From NCBI GenBank assembly GCA_024460105.1, contig JANFXS010000003.1, positions 423,263 to 487,262 of the forward strand: 64,000 bases of DNA, read 5' to 3'. Every line of letters begins with the position of its first letter. Positions within the stretch are counted from its first letter, which is position 1. The position numbers and the translations under genes were made by a program. Source of the stretch: Anaerotignum faecicola (GTDB taxonomy: Bacteria > Bacillota > Clostridia > Lachnospirales > Anaerotignaceae). This document shows, piece by piece, positions 37,484-46,109 of this stretch. The notes below the pieces were generated by a model that saw only the letters and a program-made list of their open reading frames with translations, searched no databases and was not told the origin of the DNA.

Positions 37484-38826
37484 TATACGGCGCCCCCCTC
37501 TTCAGCCAGGGTCTGCTGGTACCCGCAAAGCCATTGTATTAAACCGATAGTAATTATGCTTACGACTATAGAACTTCCGCCGTAACTTACAAACGGCATC
37601 GTCACGCCCGTAAGCGGTATGAGCTTTATAACGCCGCCTATTATAATAAAAGTCTGAAAAGCCATCATAGCTATAAATCCCGACGCAAGCAGGGCGTAGT
37701 ACCTTCTTTGACTGTAAAAGGCTATTATCATTCCCCTTGCAAAAAGCAGAACAAATATTAATATAACGCCTACGCCGAAAATCGTACCGAACTCTTCAAG
37801 TATCGCGGCAAAAATAAAGTCTTTTGAAACTACTGGTATGCTTGTAGGCATGCCTTTTGTAAGCCCGCTTCCAAGCAGCCCTCCCGTGCTTATGGCAAAA
37901 AGCGACTGCGCAATTTGATACCCGCCGAAATCTATATCGCTCCACGGATCTTTCCATGCCGCAACACGGACCTTAACATGATCGAAAAGGTTGTATGCAA
38001 TTACGCTTGCAAACGATGCGGCGCACATGCCGCCGAAAAATAACCATTCGTTTGACGTTGCGATATAAAGCATTATCATGTAAGTGAAGAAGAATATCAG
38101 CGCGCTTCCCAAGTCTTTCTGCATCACAAGAAGTATAACTATCCCGGCGCTTAAAACGCCCGTGACTATAAGTTCTTTAAATTCCACTTTCTTTCTGAAA
38201 ACGCTTGCCAGATAAAATATAAAAAGGAATTTTACAATCTCCGAAGGCTGGAATCCGAAAGATCCTATATAAATCCAGTTTATAGAACCATATTCCCTTC
38301 TTCCTAAAACCAAAGTTGAAAGTATAAGAAGGTATCCAAGCACAATGTAAAGTTTTTCAAACATTTCAAACCTGGGTATAATGCTTATAATAGTCGGTAT
38401 CCACATTGCTATGAAAAACCCGAGCACAATCCATACAAGCTGTTTAAAAGCAAGCATAGAGTCAAGCCTTTGGAGCATTATAAGCCCTAAATCCAAAAGA
38501 AAAAACACACAGTTCCAAATCAGCGGGCAGCTGTTCCTGTAAAACTTGTTGGCAAGGAAATTAGCCACCATAATAAACGCCAGCCCCAAAACTCCGATTA
38601 GAAGAGTCTCGTTGTTGAACGAAATAGTTTCCCTGTCGTACGAAAGAATAATAAAAGCCGTAATATGCATTAAAACAATAAGCGTACGTCCGCTGAAAAT
38701 TGCATTTCTATGTTCTTTTTTTGTAAGAGCAAATTCGTCGAGTATAAAAACAACGCCGTTATATATAAAAAGCGTTATATAGATTATAAACATATACCCT
38801 GCGAATTTTATAAATAAATCAAACAT
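37480..38826 (-). CDS. FtsW/RodA/SpoVE-family SEDS peptidoglycan polymerase
   Basis: 448 residues with about ten to twelve membrane helices. SEDS features include GFQPSEIVKFLFIFYLA, MQKDLGSALIFFFTYMIMLY, QIAQSLFAISTGGLLGSGL and the C-terminal TGVTMPFVSYGGSSI. It polymerises glycan from lipid II. It starts 10 bases after the U32 gene and overlaps the following transpeptidase gene by four bases. Whether it acts in elongation, division or sporulation cannot be read from sequence alone. Confidence 0.92.
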   Translation of the reverse strand: MFDLFIKFAGYMFIIYITLFIYNGVVFILDEFALTKKEHRNAIFSGRTLIVLMHITAFIILSYDRETISFNNETLLIGVLGLAFIMVANFLANKFYRNSCPLIWNCVFFLLDLGLIMLQRLDSMLAFKQLVWIVLGFFIAMWIPTIISIIPRFEMFEKLYIVLGYLLILSTLVLGRREYGSINWIYIGSFGFQPSEIVKFLFIFYLASVFRKKVEFKELIVTGVLSAGIVILLVMQKDLGSALIFFFTYMIMLYIATSNEWLFFGGMCAASFASVIAYNLFDHVKVRVAAWKDPWSDIDFGGYQIAQSLFAISTGGLLGSGLTKGMPTSIPVVSKDFIFAAILEEFGTIFGVGVILIFVLLFARGMIIAFYSQRRYYALLASGFIAMMAFQTFIIIGGVIKLIPLTGVTMPFVSYGGSSIVVSIITIGLIQWLCGYQQTLAEEGGAVY

Positions 38827-38836
38827 TGCACCACTT

Positions 38837-41263
38837 CTATTCTATGCCTCTGAAATAATGGCCTTTTGTGCTTCCTTTTTCAGCCATTTCCCTGATTAAT
38901 TTTTTTACCGACGGATGTAAATCAACCCAATCATCAAGCATCCTGCCATATGCTTCAATTATACGGTTTGTTTCCGCCGCCGTTTCGGTTGTAAACATAA
39001 GCCTTAAAGCTCCTGTCGGCGAAGCAAGTATCTCCTCAAAAAATTTAAGCAGGAAAACAGGCTTTCCGTTCAGTATTGTGCATACGCATTCTTTACAGTT
39101 TGTCAAAAGAGGGAATGTTTCTCCCTTTCTGTCTTTCAAATAAAACTGTTTTCCGCTGTTTTTAAGTTCGCAGTACATACCGTTTTGCTTGTTTCCGGCA
39201 TAAAGGCCCACGGGACATTGATGCGTAGTCATCAGCGGCAAATGCCCGTAACCAATCATCTCGCATTTTTCGTCGGCCATTTCGTTAATTTCGTTTAAAT
39301 TAAGTTCCGGCGAAATGCATATCACATCGGAGCCTTTTTCGCGCCAGAACCTTACGTCAGGCGAATTGAATATATTAAGCCCGAAATCAACCGCAATTTC
39401 TTTTCCCGTAGCTTTGAACTCGTCAAACTGTCCCATTGAGCGTACAAGGAACCCGTCTATACCGCTTTTTTTAAGGCTGTCAATAAAATTACCGTATAAA
39501 TTCCCGCTGTACTTCCTATAGACCCGCGGTATGGCGGCATATAGTTTAATTCCCGCCCTGTGACATTCCTTGATTATTTCTTTATAGTTTTCCTCAAAGT
39601 CCCTGCAAAATTCCAAATATATGATATTTATGTTTTCATTTGCCACTGCGGCTTTAAATTGTATTATATTATTCACAAGCACATTAAGCTTTTTGTCGTA
39701 TATAAACTGTGAATTTGTGCTTTTTGGCTTTACAAAGCCCTGTGGTTTCCTTTTTGAGCTTTCAATTACAGCCCTCTCCAGTTTTTCGACAGCGTCCCTT
39801 CTGACGGCGTTGAGTTCTCCCATTCCTATATAAATGTCAGTATCGCCTTCAAATTCCATGCCGACCGCTTTAAACGGCGTGCCACCGGTTTTAACAAGCT
39901 GACGCTCAATTTTTTCAGGGCTTAAAGGCTGGTTATTTGCCCTCTGGACTTCTTCGCCGGTTACGGAAACTTTATTCCCGTAATCGTCCCAAACCGTAAG
40001 TTCCATAGGTTTTCCGATATAAGCCTTAAACTTTCCGTATATGCCGCGAGTCCTTGTATCCTTTTGGTAACTGCGTTTAAGTTCGTCGTAAAGCGCTTTA
40101 TCATGGGTTTTATAAACGACGTCGTTTTTATTTATATCGCCCTTAACGGCGATATTTATAACTTCACCCGCCTTTGAAGCCTTATTTATATTGCTCCCCG
40201 CATGAGGTTCTTTTTCAGTCCAAATTTCAATCCCATCTCCAGGAACCATAGGTTCTCTCGTTCTGATTGAAGCCCTTCCGCTTTTTTTATCGTACGAATC
40301 AATAAATCCAAGCTTAACTCCCCAGCTTTTGGGCCTTTCCGGGCTCATCATGGAGCTTCCCGCAAAATTATTGTAATACCCCTGTGAAAATCCTCCCCTG
40401 TTAAAAAGCTGAAGAAGTATTTTAATATCTTTTTCATCCACACTGTAGTTTTCAGGATCTTCAAAATACATATCTATATACTTTCTGTAAACGGCTGTAA
40501 CTCCCGCTACATATTCGGGGCTTTTCATGCGCCCTTCTATTTTGAAAGATGAGATGCCCGCTTCAATAAGCTGAGGCAAAATAGTTACCGTTTCTATATC
40601 CTTAGGACTAAGCAAATGCCCTTCTTTTACCTTTGTATACTCGTTGTATAATGTATAAGGAAGCCTGCACGTCTGAGCGCACCTTCCCCTGTTTCCGCTT
40701 CTTCCGCCCAGCATACTGCTCATAATGCATTGCCCCGAATAACAGACGCATAACGCGCCGTGTATAAAAGTTTCAATCTCCGCCTTGCAGTTTGCCGTAA
40801 TTTCCTTAATTTCTTCCAAATTAAGTTCCCTGCTGAGCACAACTTTTGAAAATCCGGCCTGTTCAAGCGACCTTACATCGCTTAGGCTGTTTGATGTAAG
40901 CTGCGTGCTTGCATGAAGATTTATTTGCGGGAAATTTTCTTTTATCAATTTTGCCGCGCCTAAATCCTGCATTATAAGAGCGTCGGCGCCGATTTCATAA
41001 AGCTTTGCGGCAAAGTTTAAAAGCTCTTTAAATTCCCCGTCTTTATATATTGTATTTACGGTTATATAAACCTTAACGCCTCTTAAATGGCAGTAATCGC
41101 ACACTTGGGCAAGCTCCTCAATGCCGAAATTATCTGCATACTGCCTTGCGCTGAATTGCCTGCCTCCGATATATACCGCGTCGCAGCCGTTGTTTACGGC
41201 GGCTTTCACACTGTCCATAGAACCTGCCGGAGATAAAAGTTCAGGCTTTTTTGTTATTAACAT
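38837..41263 (-). CDS. U32 peptidase-family protein with DUF3656 region
   Basis: 808 residues. The N-terminal U32 domain reads KPELLSPAGSMDSVKAAVN, CDAVYIGGRQFSARQYADNF, NLHASTQLT and FIHGALCVCYSGQC, followed by the cysteine pair RCAQTCR; these cysteines bind an iron-sulfur cluster in related RNA hydroxylases. The middle region (about 380-520) resembles DUF3656, and a second U32-like part follows (YGHLPLMTTHQCPVG). RlhA of E. coli, which hydroxylates 23S C2501, has the same layout, so an rRNA-modifying role is likelier than proteolysis. ATG follows AAAGGAAG. Confidence 0.88.
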   Translation of the reverse strand: MLITKKPELLSPAGSMDSVKAAVNNGCDAVYIGGRQFSARQYADNFGIEELAQVCDYCHLRGVKVYITVNTIYKDGEFKELLNFAAKLYEIGADALIMQDLGAAKLIKENFPQINLHASTQLTSNSLSDVRSLEQAGFSKVVLSRELNLEEIKEITANCKAEIETFIHGALCVCYSGQCIMSSMLGGRSGNRGRCAQTCRLPYTLYNEYTKVKEGHLLSPKDIETVTILPQLIEAGISSFKIEGRMKSPEYVAGVTAVYRKYIDMYFEDPENYSVDEKDIKILLQLFNRGGFSQGYYNNFAGSSMMSPERPKSWGVKLGFIDSYDKKSGRASIRTREPMVPGDGIEIWTEKEPHAGSNINKASKAGEVINIAVKGDINKNDVVYKTHDKALYDELKRSYQKDTRTRGIYGKFKAYIGKPMELTVWDDYGNKVSVTGEEVQRANNQPLSPEKIERQLVKTGGTPFKAVGMEFEGDTDIYIGMGELNAVRRDAVEKLERAVIESSKRKPQGFVKPKSTNSQFIYDKKLNVLVNNIIQFKAAVANENINIIYLEFCRDFEENYKEIIKECHRAGIKLYAAIPRVYRKYSGNLYGNFIDSLKKSGIDGFLVRSMGQFDEFKATGKEIAVDFGLNIFNSPDVRFWREKGSDVICISPELNLNEINEMADEKCEMIGYGHLPLMTTHQCPVGLYAGNKQNGMYCELKNSGKQFYLKDRKGETFPLLTNCKECVCTILNGKPVFLLKFFEEILASPTGALRLMFTTETAAETNRIIEAYGRMLDDWVDLHPSVKKLIREMAEKGSTKGHYFRGIE

Positions 41264-41287
41264 ATAATCTTCCTTTCTAAACGCTGT

Positions 41288-41316
41288 AAAAAAATAGCAG
41301 TTTCCTGCTATTTTTT
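41288..41316 (-). terminator. Terminator after the zapA-like gene
   Basis: AAAAAATAGCAG / CTGCTATTTTTT with a four-base TTTC loop. It lies 140 bases past the zapA-like gene and 25 bases before the U32 gene. Confidence 0.85.
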
Positions 41317-41457
41317 ATAGCTTTAAGCAGTGTAAAACAAAACAGATAATTCTATTGGCGTCATTATACCGTTATTAGATATATCCCGTTTTATTTTATC
41401 ATATAAATTATAGAATCCTTTCATTTGCAAAGGCCGTATCACTGCTGAAATTAACTT

Positions 41458-42150
41458 TTAAACATTTTCCCTAACTTCAATAAGTTTGCCTGCGGCCAAT
41501 TTGTCCTCAATAGATTTAAGGCGATTTATTTTGGCAATTTTAACTTTTATCTCTTCTTCCAAAGCTTCGTTTTTCTTTTCCGAAGCTTTAAGGCTTTCAA
41601 CTATGACCGCTTTTTCGTCGTTAACCTGCGCAACCATATCGTTAAGCCGGTTAATAGTGCTTTGAAAACCGTCTTTTACGCTGTTCATTTCTTCCGCCGC
41701 CCTCTTTAAGTTTTCCAAAGCCTTTTCATTCTCGGACAATTTATTCTCAAGTTCGGAATTTTTAGCTTTCATGTCATTTAAAGCCTTTTCAAGCTCGGCG
41801 CACCTGTTCTCGGCTTCATCTATTTTTGATTTAAGGCCGTAATTTTCCTTTTCGGCTTTTTCCTTCTCAATATCAATTTCCTTTGCGGATTTCTGCTTAA
41901 AAGCCGCAAATTCTTTTTCAATGTTCTCGCGTTTGGCAACTTCCTTAAAAAAATCGTCGGCAATATTAATGGAAGTCAGAACAGAAATAAGATTGGCATT
42001 CATAGTTTTCGCACTGTCGCTTTGACGGAGCTCGTCAGCTTTCTGCTCAATATAATTAGCAACTTTCGTAATATATTCAACGCTTTCATTTCCGGATAAC
42101 GTCATCGTCCTGCCGCAAACCCTGATAGAAACATTGTTTTTATATGCCAT
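41458..42150 (-). CDS. zapA: ZapA-like division protein with long coiled coil
   Basis: 230 residues. Residues 1-100 match ZapA (NNVSIRVCGRTMTLSGNES and ANLISVLTSINIADDFFK), a small partner that bundles FtsZ filaments. Typical ZapA is about 85-110 residues; here a heptad-rich coiled coil of about 130 residues (KEIDIEKEKAEKENYGLKSK through ALEEEIKVKIAKINRLKSIE) is added. ATG 42148-42150 follows GGAGG; the TTG three codons earlier was rejected. An extended -10 promoter lies upstream. Confidence 0.85.
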   Translation of the reverse strand: MAYKNNVSIRVCGRTMTLSGNESVEYITKVANYIEQKADELRQSDSAKTMNANLISVLTSINIADDFFKEVAKRENIEKEFAAFKQKSAKEIDIEKEKAEKENYGLKSKIDEAENRCAELEKALNDMKAKNSELENKLSENEKALENLKRAAEEMNSVKDGFQSTINRLNDMVAQVNDEKAVIVESLKASEKKNEALEEEIKVKIAKINRLKSIEDKLAAGKLIEVRENV

Positions 42151-42222
42151 ACTACCCAATCCTCCAAAATATACTTGTTAAACAAAAAGTAATCCCTTTT
42201 GCAAACACAATCTTGTCGTAAT

Positions 42223-42231
42223 ATTATAGCA
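42223..42231 (-). promoter_or_regulatory. Extended -10 promoter for the zapA-like gene
   Basis: Minus strand TGCTATAAT, a TGn-extended consensus -10. The best -35 at 17 bases, TTTATT, is weak. About 65 bases separate it from the start codon. Confidence 0.55.
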
Positions 42232-42258
42232 TATAAACCGCCAATAATAAACAAATTT

Positions 42259-42975
42259 TTACTTCAACTTATCTTTTATGTCATTTAATATCTTCTTTTC
42301 CAAACGGCTTACCTGTACCTGCGATATTCCCAGGGCTTTTGAAATTTCCATCTGGGTTTTATCGTCAAAATACCTGAGGGCTATTATCTGCCTGTCCCTT
42401 GCGCTAAGGCCCTCTATTGCTTTTTTCAGCGTAATTTTATCTTCCGAAATAAAATCGCTCCCGTCGTCATTTACAAGCCTGTCCAAAAGATAAGTTTCAC
42501 TGCCGTCTTTTTGAAAAACGGTGGAATAGATTGAATCTACGTCCCTTGTAGCCTCCAAAGCGCTCAAAAGCAGTTCGTTTTCAACTCCAAGCTCCTCCGC
42601 AAGCTCGCTTACGGTAGGATACTTTCCGTTCTTTAAATAAAGCGACTGTTCCATATACCTTGCTTTAACGGCTATCTCCTTTAACTGACGGCTCACTTTA
42701 ATCATTCCGTCGTCCCTTAAAAACCGCTTTATTTCTCCCATTATCATCGGTACGGCATATGTGGAAAATTTAACGTTAAAAGAAGTATCGAACTTATTAA
42801 TGCATTTGATAAGCCCTATGGCCCCAATCTGAAATAAATCCTCCATTTCAACGCCCCTGCCGGTAAATTTGCGTACAATGCTCCATATAAGGCCGCTGTT
42901 TTCGCTTATAAGCTTTCCCTTAGCATCCATATCTCCCTGCTGCGCCAGCTTTACGGTTTCCAACGTGCTGTCCAT
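42259..42975 (-). CDS. sigF: Forespore RNA polymerase sigma factor SigF
   Basis: 238 residues with sigma regions 2 (FTGRGVEMEDLFQIGAIGLI, FSTYAVPMIMGEIKRFL), 3 (about 105-150) and 4 (LSARDRQIIALRYFDDKTQ, ISQVQVSRLEKK helix-turn-helix). It sits third in spoIIAA-spoIIAB-sigF, so it is the first compartment-specific sigma of the forespore, held inactive by SpoIIAB. It starts 26 bases after spoIIAB. SigG (45336-46109) is its close relative in this window. Confidence 0.95.
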   Translation of the reverse strand: MDSTLETVKLAQQGDMDAKGKLISENSGLIWSIVRKFTGRGVEMEDLFQIGAIGLIKCINKFDTSFNVKFSTYAVPMIMGEIKRFLRDDGMIKVSRQLKEIAVKARYMEQSLYLKNGKYPTVSELAEELGVENELLLSALEATRDVDSIYSTVFQKDGSETYLLDRLVNDDGSDFISEDKITLKKAIEGLSARDRQIIALRYFDDKTQMEISKALGISQVQVSRLEKKILNDIKDKLK

Positions 42976-43001
42976 AGAACCACCCCGCCTGTCAGCCTTT
43001 A

Positions 43002-43430
43002 TTAAAGGCTTTTTAATGTTTTAACCATGGACACTTTTGTGCCTGCCCCCAAAATGCTTTCAACCTTCACTTCGTCCATAAAACTTTCCATGACAGTAAA
43101 TCCAAGTCCGCTTCTTTCTTCCTGCGGCTTTGATGTAAAAAGGGGCTCCATTGCTTCGTCTACATTTTCTATTCCACGGCCTTTGTCGATTATATCTATG
43201 TAAATGGTTTTTCCGCTGTATGCGCAATGAAGCGTTACAACGCCGTCTTTCCTTTCATAACCGTGTATTATGGCGTTTGTTACGGCTTCCGAAACTGCTG
43301 TTTTAATATCGTTTATTTCGGTTATCGTCGGGTCAAGCTCCATAATAAATCCTGCAATGGCAAGGCGAGCAAACCCTTCATTCTGGCTTTTGCTTTTAAA
43401 ATTCAATGTCATTTCGTTTTCAAAATCCAT
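43002..43430 (-). CDS. spoIIAB: Anti-sigma-F factor SpoIIAB
   Basis: 142-residue GHKL-type kinase that binds SigF and phosphorylates SpoIIAA. N-box-like DIKTAVSEAVTNAIIHGYE, DIIDKGRGIENVDEAM and RSGLGFTVMESFMDEV form the ATP site. The start is ATG 43428-43430 after GAGGTG; the longer ORF start would overlap spoIIAA. It is 13 bases downstream of spoIIAA. Confidence 0.95.
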   Translation of the reverse strand: MDFENEMTLNFKSKSQNEGFARLAIAGFIMELDPTITEINDIKTAVSEAVTNAIIHGYERKDGVVTLHCAYSGKTIYIDIIDKGRGIENVDEAMEPLFTSKPQEERSGLGFTVMESFMDEVKVESILGAGTKVSMVKTLKSL

Positions 43431-43443
43431 TTTCAACACCTCA

Positions 43444-43779
43444 CTATATATTTTCAACCGCATCGTTTACATTGGGAAAAAGCTTTATAATTCTTCCTAG
43501 GCCGGAAAGGGTGAATATTTTTTTCAGATCGCTGTTAACGCCTGTAACGGCAATCCTCCCTCCCATCAAATGCGCGCTTTTATACCTTCCTATAAGCATT
43601 CCGATACCGGAACTGTCCATAAAGGTAATATCATTAAAATCAAAAACTATATTTTTGGCAAGCGACATTTTAAACTGCTTATCAACTTCCTGCCGCATTT
43701 CTTCAGACGTATGGTGATCTATCTCGCCTTCGGGATAAACGACAAGGCAGTTTTTCACCTTTTCAAACCTAATTTTCAT
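43444..43779 (-). CDS. spoIIAA: Anti-anti-sigma-F factor SpoIIAA
   Basis: 111-residue STAS-domain protein. FMDSSGIGMLIGRYK contains the serine phosphorylated by SpoIIAB; dephosphorylation frees SigF. YPEGEIDHHTSEEMRQEVD is the conserved N-terminal part. The start is ATG 43777-43779, eight bases after GGGAGG; a TTG two codons earlier was rejected. First gene of the spoIIA operon. Confidence 0.94.
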   Translation of the reverse strand: MKIRFEKVKNCLVVYPEGEIDHHTSEEMRQEVDKQFKMSLAKNIVFDFNDITFMDSSGIGMLIGRYKSAHLMGGRIAVTGVNSDLKKIFTLSGLGRIIKLFPNVNDAVENI

Positions 43780-43818
43780 CTGCAAATCCTCCCTTAATTA
43801 TAGAAACTGCTATTTTTT

Positions 43819-43847
43819 ATTTTCTTTATAATATCACTGTTTCCTCT
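43819..43847 (-). promoter_or_regulatory. Sigma-H-type promoter for the spoIIA operon
   Basis: Minus strand AGAGGAAAC (RNAGGAWWW, eight of nine), an 11-base spacer, then AAAGAAAAT (RNNGAATWW, eight of nine). It lies about 40 bases before spoIIAA. In B. subtilis spoIIA is transcribed by sigma-H, so function and sequence agree. The assignment rests on consensus matching by eye. Confidence 0.6.
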
Positions 43848-43871
43848 ATCATAATTGAATCAAATTCATAC

Positions 43872-43910
43872 AAAAAAATACACCCCACGGCAGTTTTACG
43901 CCGCAAGGTG
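43872..43910 (-). terminator. Terminator after the cysteine hydrolase gene
   Basis: CACCTTGCGGC pairs with GCCGTGGGGTG (three G-U pairs), then TATTTTTTT on the minus strand. It insulates the spoIIA promoter just downstream. Confidence 0.85.
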
Positions 43911-43940
43911 CATTTAATTGTCCTTATTTGGATATATATG

Positions 43941-44483
43941 TTATTTTGTAAGCTTAGAAATAGCTTTAAAATGCGGCGTTCCCGCCCCCGCCGTAAGCTC
44001 GTACAGCGCCGCTTCATACGTCGTAAGGAAAGCGCCTTCCCTTACGGCCCTTTTGCATGCAAATTTTTTGTCATTTGCTTTTCTTGAACCTATGCAGTCC
44101 TCTACAAGGAAAACATTAAAACCGTTTTCAATAAGATCTATAACTGTTTGGAGAACGCATATATGAGCTTCAACTCCGCAAACAATCACATTTTTCTTGT
44201 TTTCGGCTTTTATTGCTTCCCTTATTTCCTCTGTGCCCCAAAGGCTGAAAGAAACCTTTTCATATGGATTAAATTCCCCGAGAGCTTCCTTAACAGGCGC
44301 AATCGTTTCACCGAGGCCCTTTGTGTACTGCTGGCTTACAAAAATAGGGATTTCCAGTTCCCTAAGCCCTTTTATAAGTATTTCCGTATTTTTAACAACC
44401 TCTTCATTGTTGTTAATAACAGGTATAAGTTTTTCCTGATAATCGATTACTAAAGCCAATGTATTTCCTTCCGTAATTCTCAT
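43941..44483 (-). CDS. Isochorismatase-like cysteine hydrolase
   Basis: 180 residues. The catalytic triad of the family is visible as Asp14 (LVIDYQEKLI), Lys76 (YEKVSFS) and Cys109 (CGVEAHICVLQT). Family members hydrolyse nicotinamide, isochorismate, N-carbamoyl compounds or similar; YcaC-type proteins have the same motif set. The substrate is unknown. It follows maoC by 28 bases on the same strand and has its own terminator. Confidence 0.85.
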   Translation of the reverse strand: MRITEGNTLALVIDYQEKLIPVINNNEEVVKNTEILIKGLRELEIPIFVSQQYTKGLGETIAPVKEALGEFNPYEKVSFSLWGTEEIREAIKAENKKNVIVCGVEAHICVLQTVIDLIENGFNVFLVEDCIGSRKANDKKFACKRAVREGAFLTTYEAALYELTAGAGTPHFKAISKLTK

Positions 44484-44511
44484 TTAAATTCCTCCTGTAA
44501 AAAATATATTA

Positions 44512-44961
44512 TTAAGGTTTAGTCGCCATAACAGTCGCTTCGCCGTCTACAACGAGCTCTCCTCTTTGATTTACAACTGTAGTATGCATATACGCAATTC
44601 TTTTTTCAGGATCTATCCTTGTAACTTCCCCGGCGGCAGTTATAGTATCGCCAAATTTAACGGGGAGCAGAAATCTGCATGTCTGTCCCAAATAAATAGC
44701 GTCCGCTCCCGGTATCAGCATACCTACTATGGTTGAAAAAAAAGACGCCGTTAGCATCCCGTGGGCAATACGTTCCCCAAATCTTGTAGTCTTTGCATAT
44801 TCGGCGTTAACATGTACTGGATTGATGTCCCCTATAATACCGGCATATGTATAAACATCGCTTTCAGTTATAGTTTTGCTGACGCTTTTTTTCATACCGA
44901 CATATATTTCGCCTATGCCGTAACCGCTCATATTAAGGCTGTCATCATCAATAAAACCCAT
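44512..44961 (-). CDS. MaoC-like (R)-specific enoyl-CoA hydratase
   Basis: 149-residue hot-dog-fold protein. The hydratase motif GDINPVHVN gives catalytic Asp45 and His50, and FGERIAHGMLTASFFSTIVG is the conserved helix that follows. PhaJ-type enzymes hydrate crotonyl-CoA with R stereochemistry, which could connect to the butyrate-type genes at 24.8-27.7 kb, though they are not linked. The N-terminal 15 residues are not part of the domain. ATG follows GGGGCGGGG. Confidence 0.85.
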   Translation of the reverse strand: MGFIDDDSLNMSGYGIGEIYVGMKKSVSKTITESDVYTYAGIIGDINPVHVNAEYAKTTRFGERIAHGMLTASFFSTIVGMLIPGADAIYLGQTCRFLLPVKFGDTITAAGEVTRIDPEKRIAYMHTTVVNQRGELVVDGEATVMATKP

Positions 44962-45049
44962 AACCCCGCCCCTTTCTAAATATTTGTATTTATATTATTA
45001 TAACGCCCGTTAAAACAAAAGTCCAATAATAATTAAAAATCCCGGCATT

Positions 45050-45223
45050 AGCTTTAATTTACAAGGACACACACGATTTTAATTGTCATTTTAAAACTCC
45101 CCTCTTCCACAAGGGGAAATTTTTTGCAGTTCAAGGCACACTAGATCCAACGGCAAGCGTATGCTGCACAGAAGTGCGGAAAGTTTTTCCTTGCGGGCAT
45201 TTATGCCCTTGTAAACTGAAGCT
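45050..45223. repeat. Nested-palindrome interspersed repeat, copy R3 (deleted)
   Basis: A 174-bp copy with terminal repeats TTTACAAGGACACACACG and CCCTTGTAAACTGAAGC. Module A is reduced to about 20 bases (ATTTTAATTGTCATTTTAAA). Module B is intact (45109-45193) and in the R2 orientation. A stray module-A arm (TAACGCCCGTTAAAAC, 45001-45016) lies just outside the left end. It occupies the divergent maoC/sigG spacer. Confidence 0.8.
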
Positions 45224-45268
45224 AATCCCCATTGAAATAATTTTGCAGAATTTGGATTTTTGTTGCCT

Positions 45269-45297
45269 GTATAAATTAAACTTCTATGGTAATCATT
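45269..45297 (+). promoter_or_regulatory. Sigma-F/G-type promoter for sigG
   Basis: GTATA, 14 bases, GGTAATCATT compared with GYATA-N15-GGNNANAHTR. About 40 bases precede the sigG ATG. B. subtilis sigG is transcribed by sigma-F and then by itself, so this agrees with expectation. The spacing is one base short of the usual statement of the consensus. Confidence 0.55.
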
Positions 45298-45335
45298 TTT
45301 ATATAGACCTAAAAATTTACGGGGAGGAAATAAAA

Positions 45336-46109
45336 ATGGTTTATAACAAAGTCGAAATATGCGGCGTCAACACTTCAAAGCTTCCCATTCTCACAGCTGA
45401 ACAAAAAAAAGAGTTATTTGAAAAAATACAGCGGGGCGACGAAGAAGCCCGCCAACAATATATCTACGGCAACCTTAGGCTTGTTTTAAGCGTTATACAA
45501 AGGTTTACAAACCGCGGCGAACAAATGGACGATCTTTTCCAAGTAGGATGCATAGGCCTTATAAAGGCGCTTGATAATTTTGACGTAACGCAAAACGTCA
45601 AATTTTCCACATACGCCGTACCCATGATAATAGGCGAAGTAAGAAGATACCTGCGCGATAACAACAGCATCCGCGTAAGCCGGAGCATAAGGGATACGGC
45701 CTACAAAGCCTTACAGGTAAAAGAACGGCTTACCGCAAGCCTTTCAAGGGAGCCGAAAATCGAAGAAATTGCAAAGGAAATGGATTTGCCGAAAGAGGAT
45801 ATAGTTATGGCGCTCGATGCAATACAGGATCCCGTTTCCCTTTTTGAACCGGTGTTCCACGACGGCGGCGATACGCTTTATATAATGGATCAAATAAAAG
45901 ACGATAAAAACGGCGACGGGCTATGGATAGAAAACATTTCCCTCTCCCAAGCAATGAACCGCTTAAACGAAAGAGAAAAACATATATTAACGCTGAGGTT
46001 CTTTGAAGGCAAAACTCAAATGGAAGTCAGCAACGAAGTCGGAATAAGCCAAGCTCAGGTTTCAAGACTTGAAAAAAGCGCCCTTAAACACATGAGAAAA
46101 TATATGTAA
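45336..46109 (+). CDS. sigG: Forespore RNA polymerase sigma factor SigG
   Basis: 257 residues. It begins MVYNKVEICGVNTSKLPILT, the anti-sigma-contact start typical of SigG, followed by region 2 (RGEQMDDLFQVGCIGLIKAL), RYLRDNNSIRVSRSIRDTAY and region 4 (LNEREKHILTLRFFEGKTQ, ISQAQVSRLEKSALKHMRKY). The start is ATG 45336-45338 after GGGGAGGAAA; an upstream extension of the frame runs through repeat R3 and is not coding. SigE-SpoIIGA, often adjacent in bacilli, are not here. Confidence 0.94.
   Translation: MVYNKVEICGVNTSKLPILTAEQKKELFEKIQRGDEEARQQYIYGNLRLVLSVIQRFTNRGEQMDDLFQVGCIGLIKALDNFDVTQNVKFSTYAVPMIIGEVRRYLRDNNSIRVSRSIRDTAYKALQVKERLTASLSREPKIEEIAKEMDLPKEDIVMALDAIQDPVSLFEPVFHDGGDTLYIMDQIKDDKNGDGLWIENISLSQAMNRLNEREKHILTLRFFEGKTQMEVSNEVGISQAQVSRLEKSALKHMRKYM

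Noticed and set aside
45174..45335. Upstream extension of the sigG reading frame by 54 codons
   Set aside because: It runs through repeat R3 and the predicted promoter, lacks a ribosome binding site, and the family N-terminus begins at ATG 45336 behind GGGGAGGAAA.
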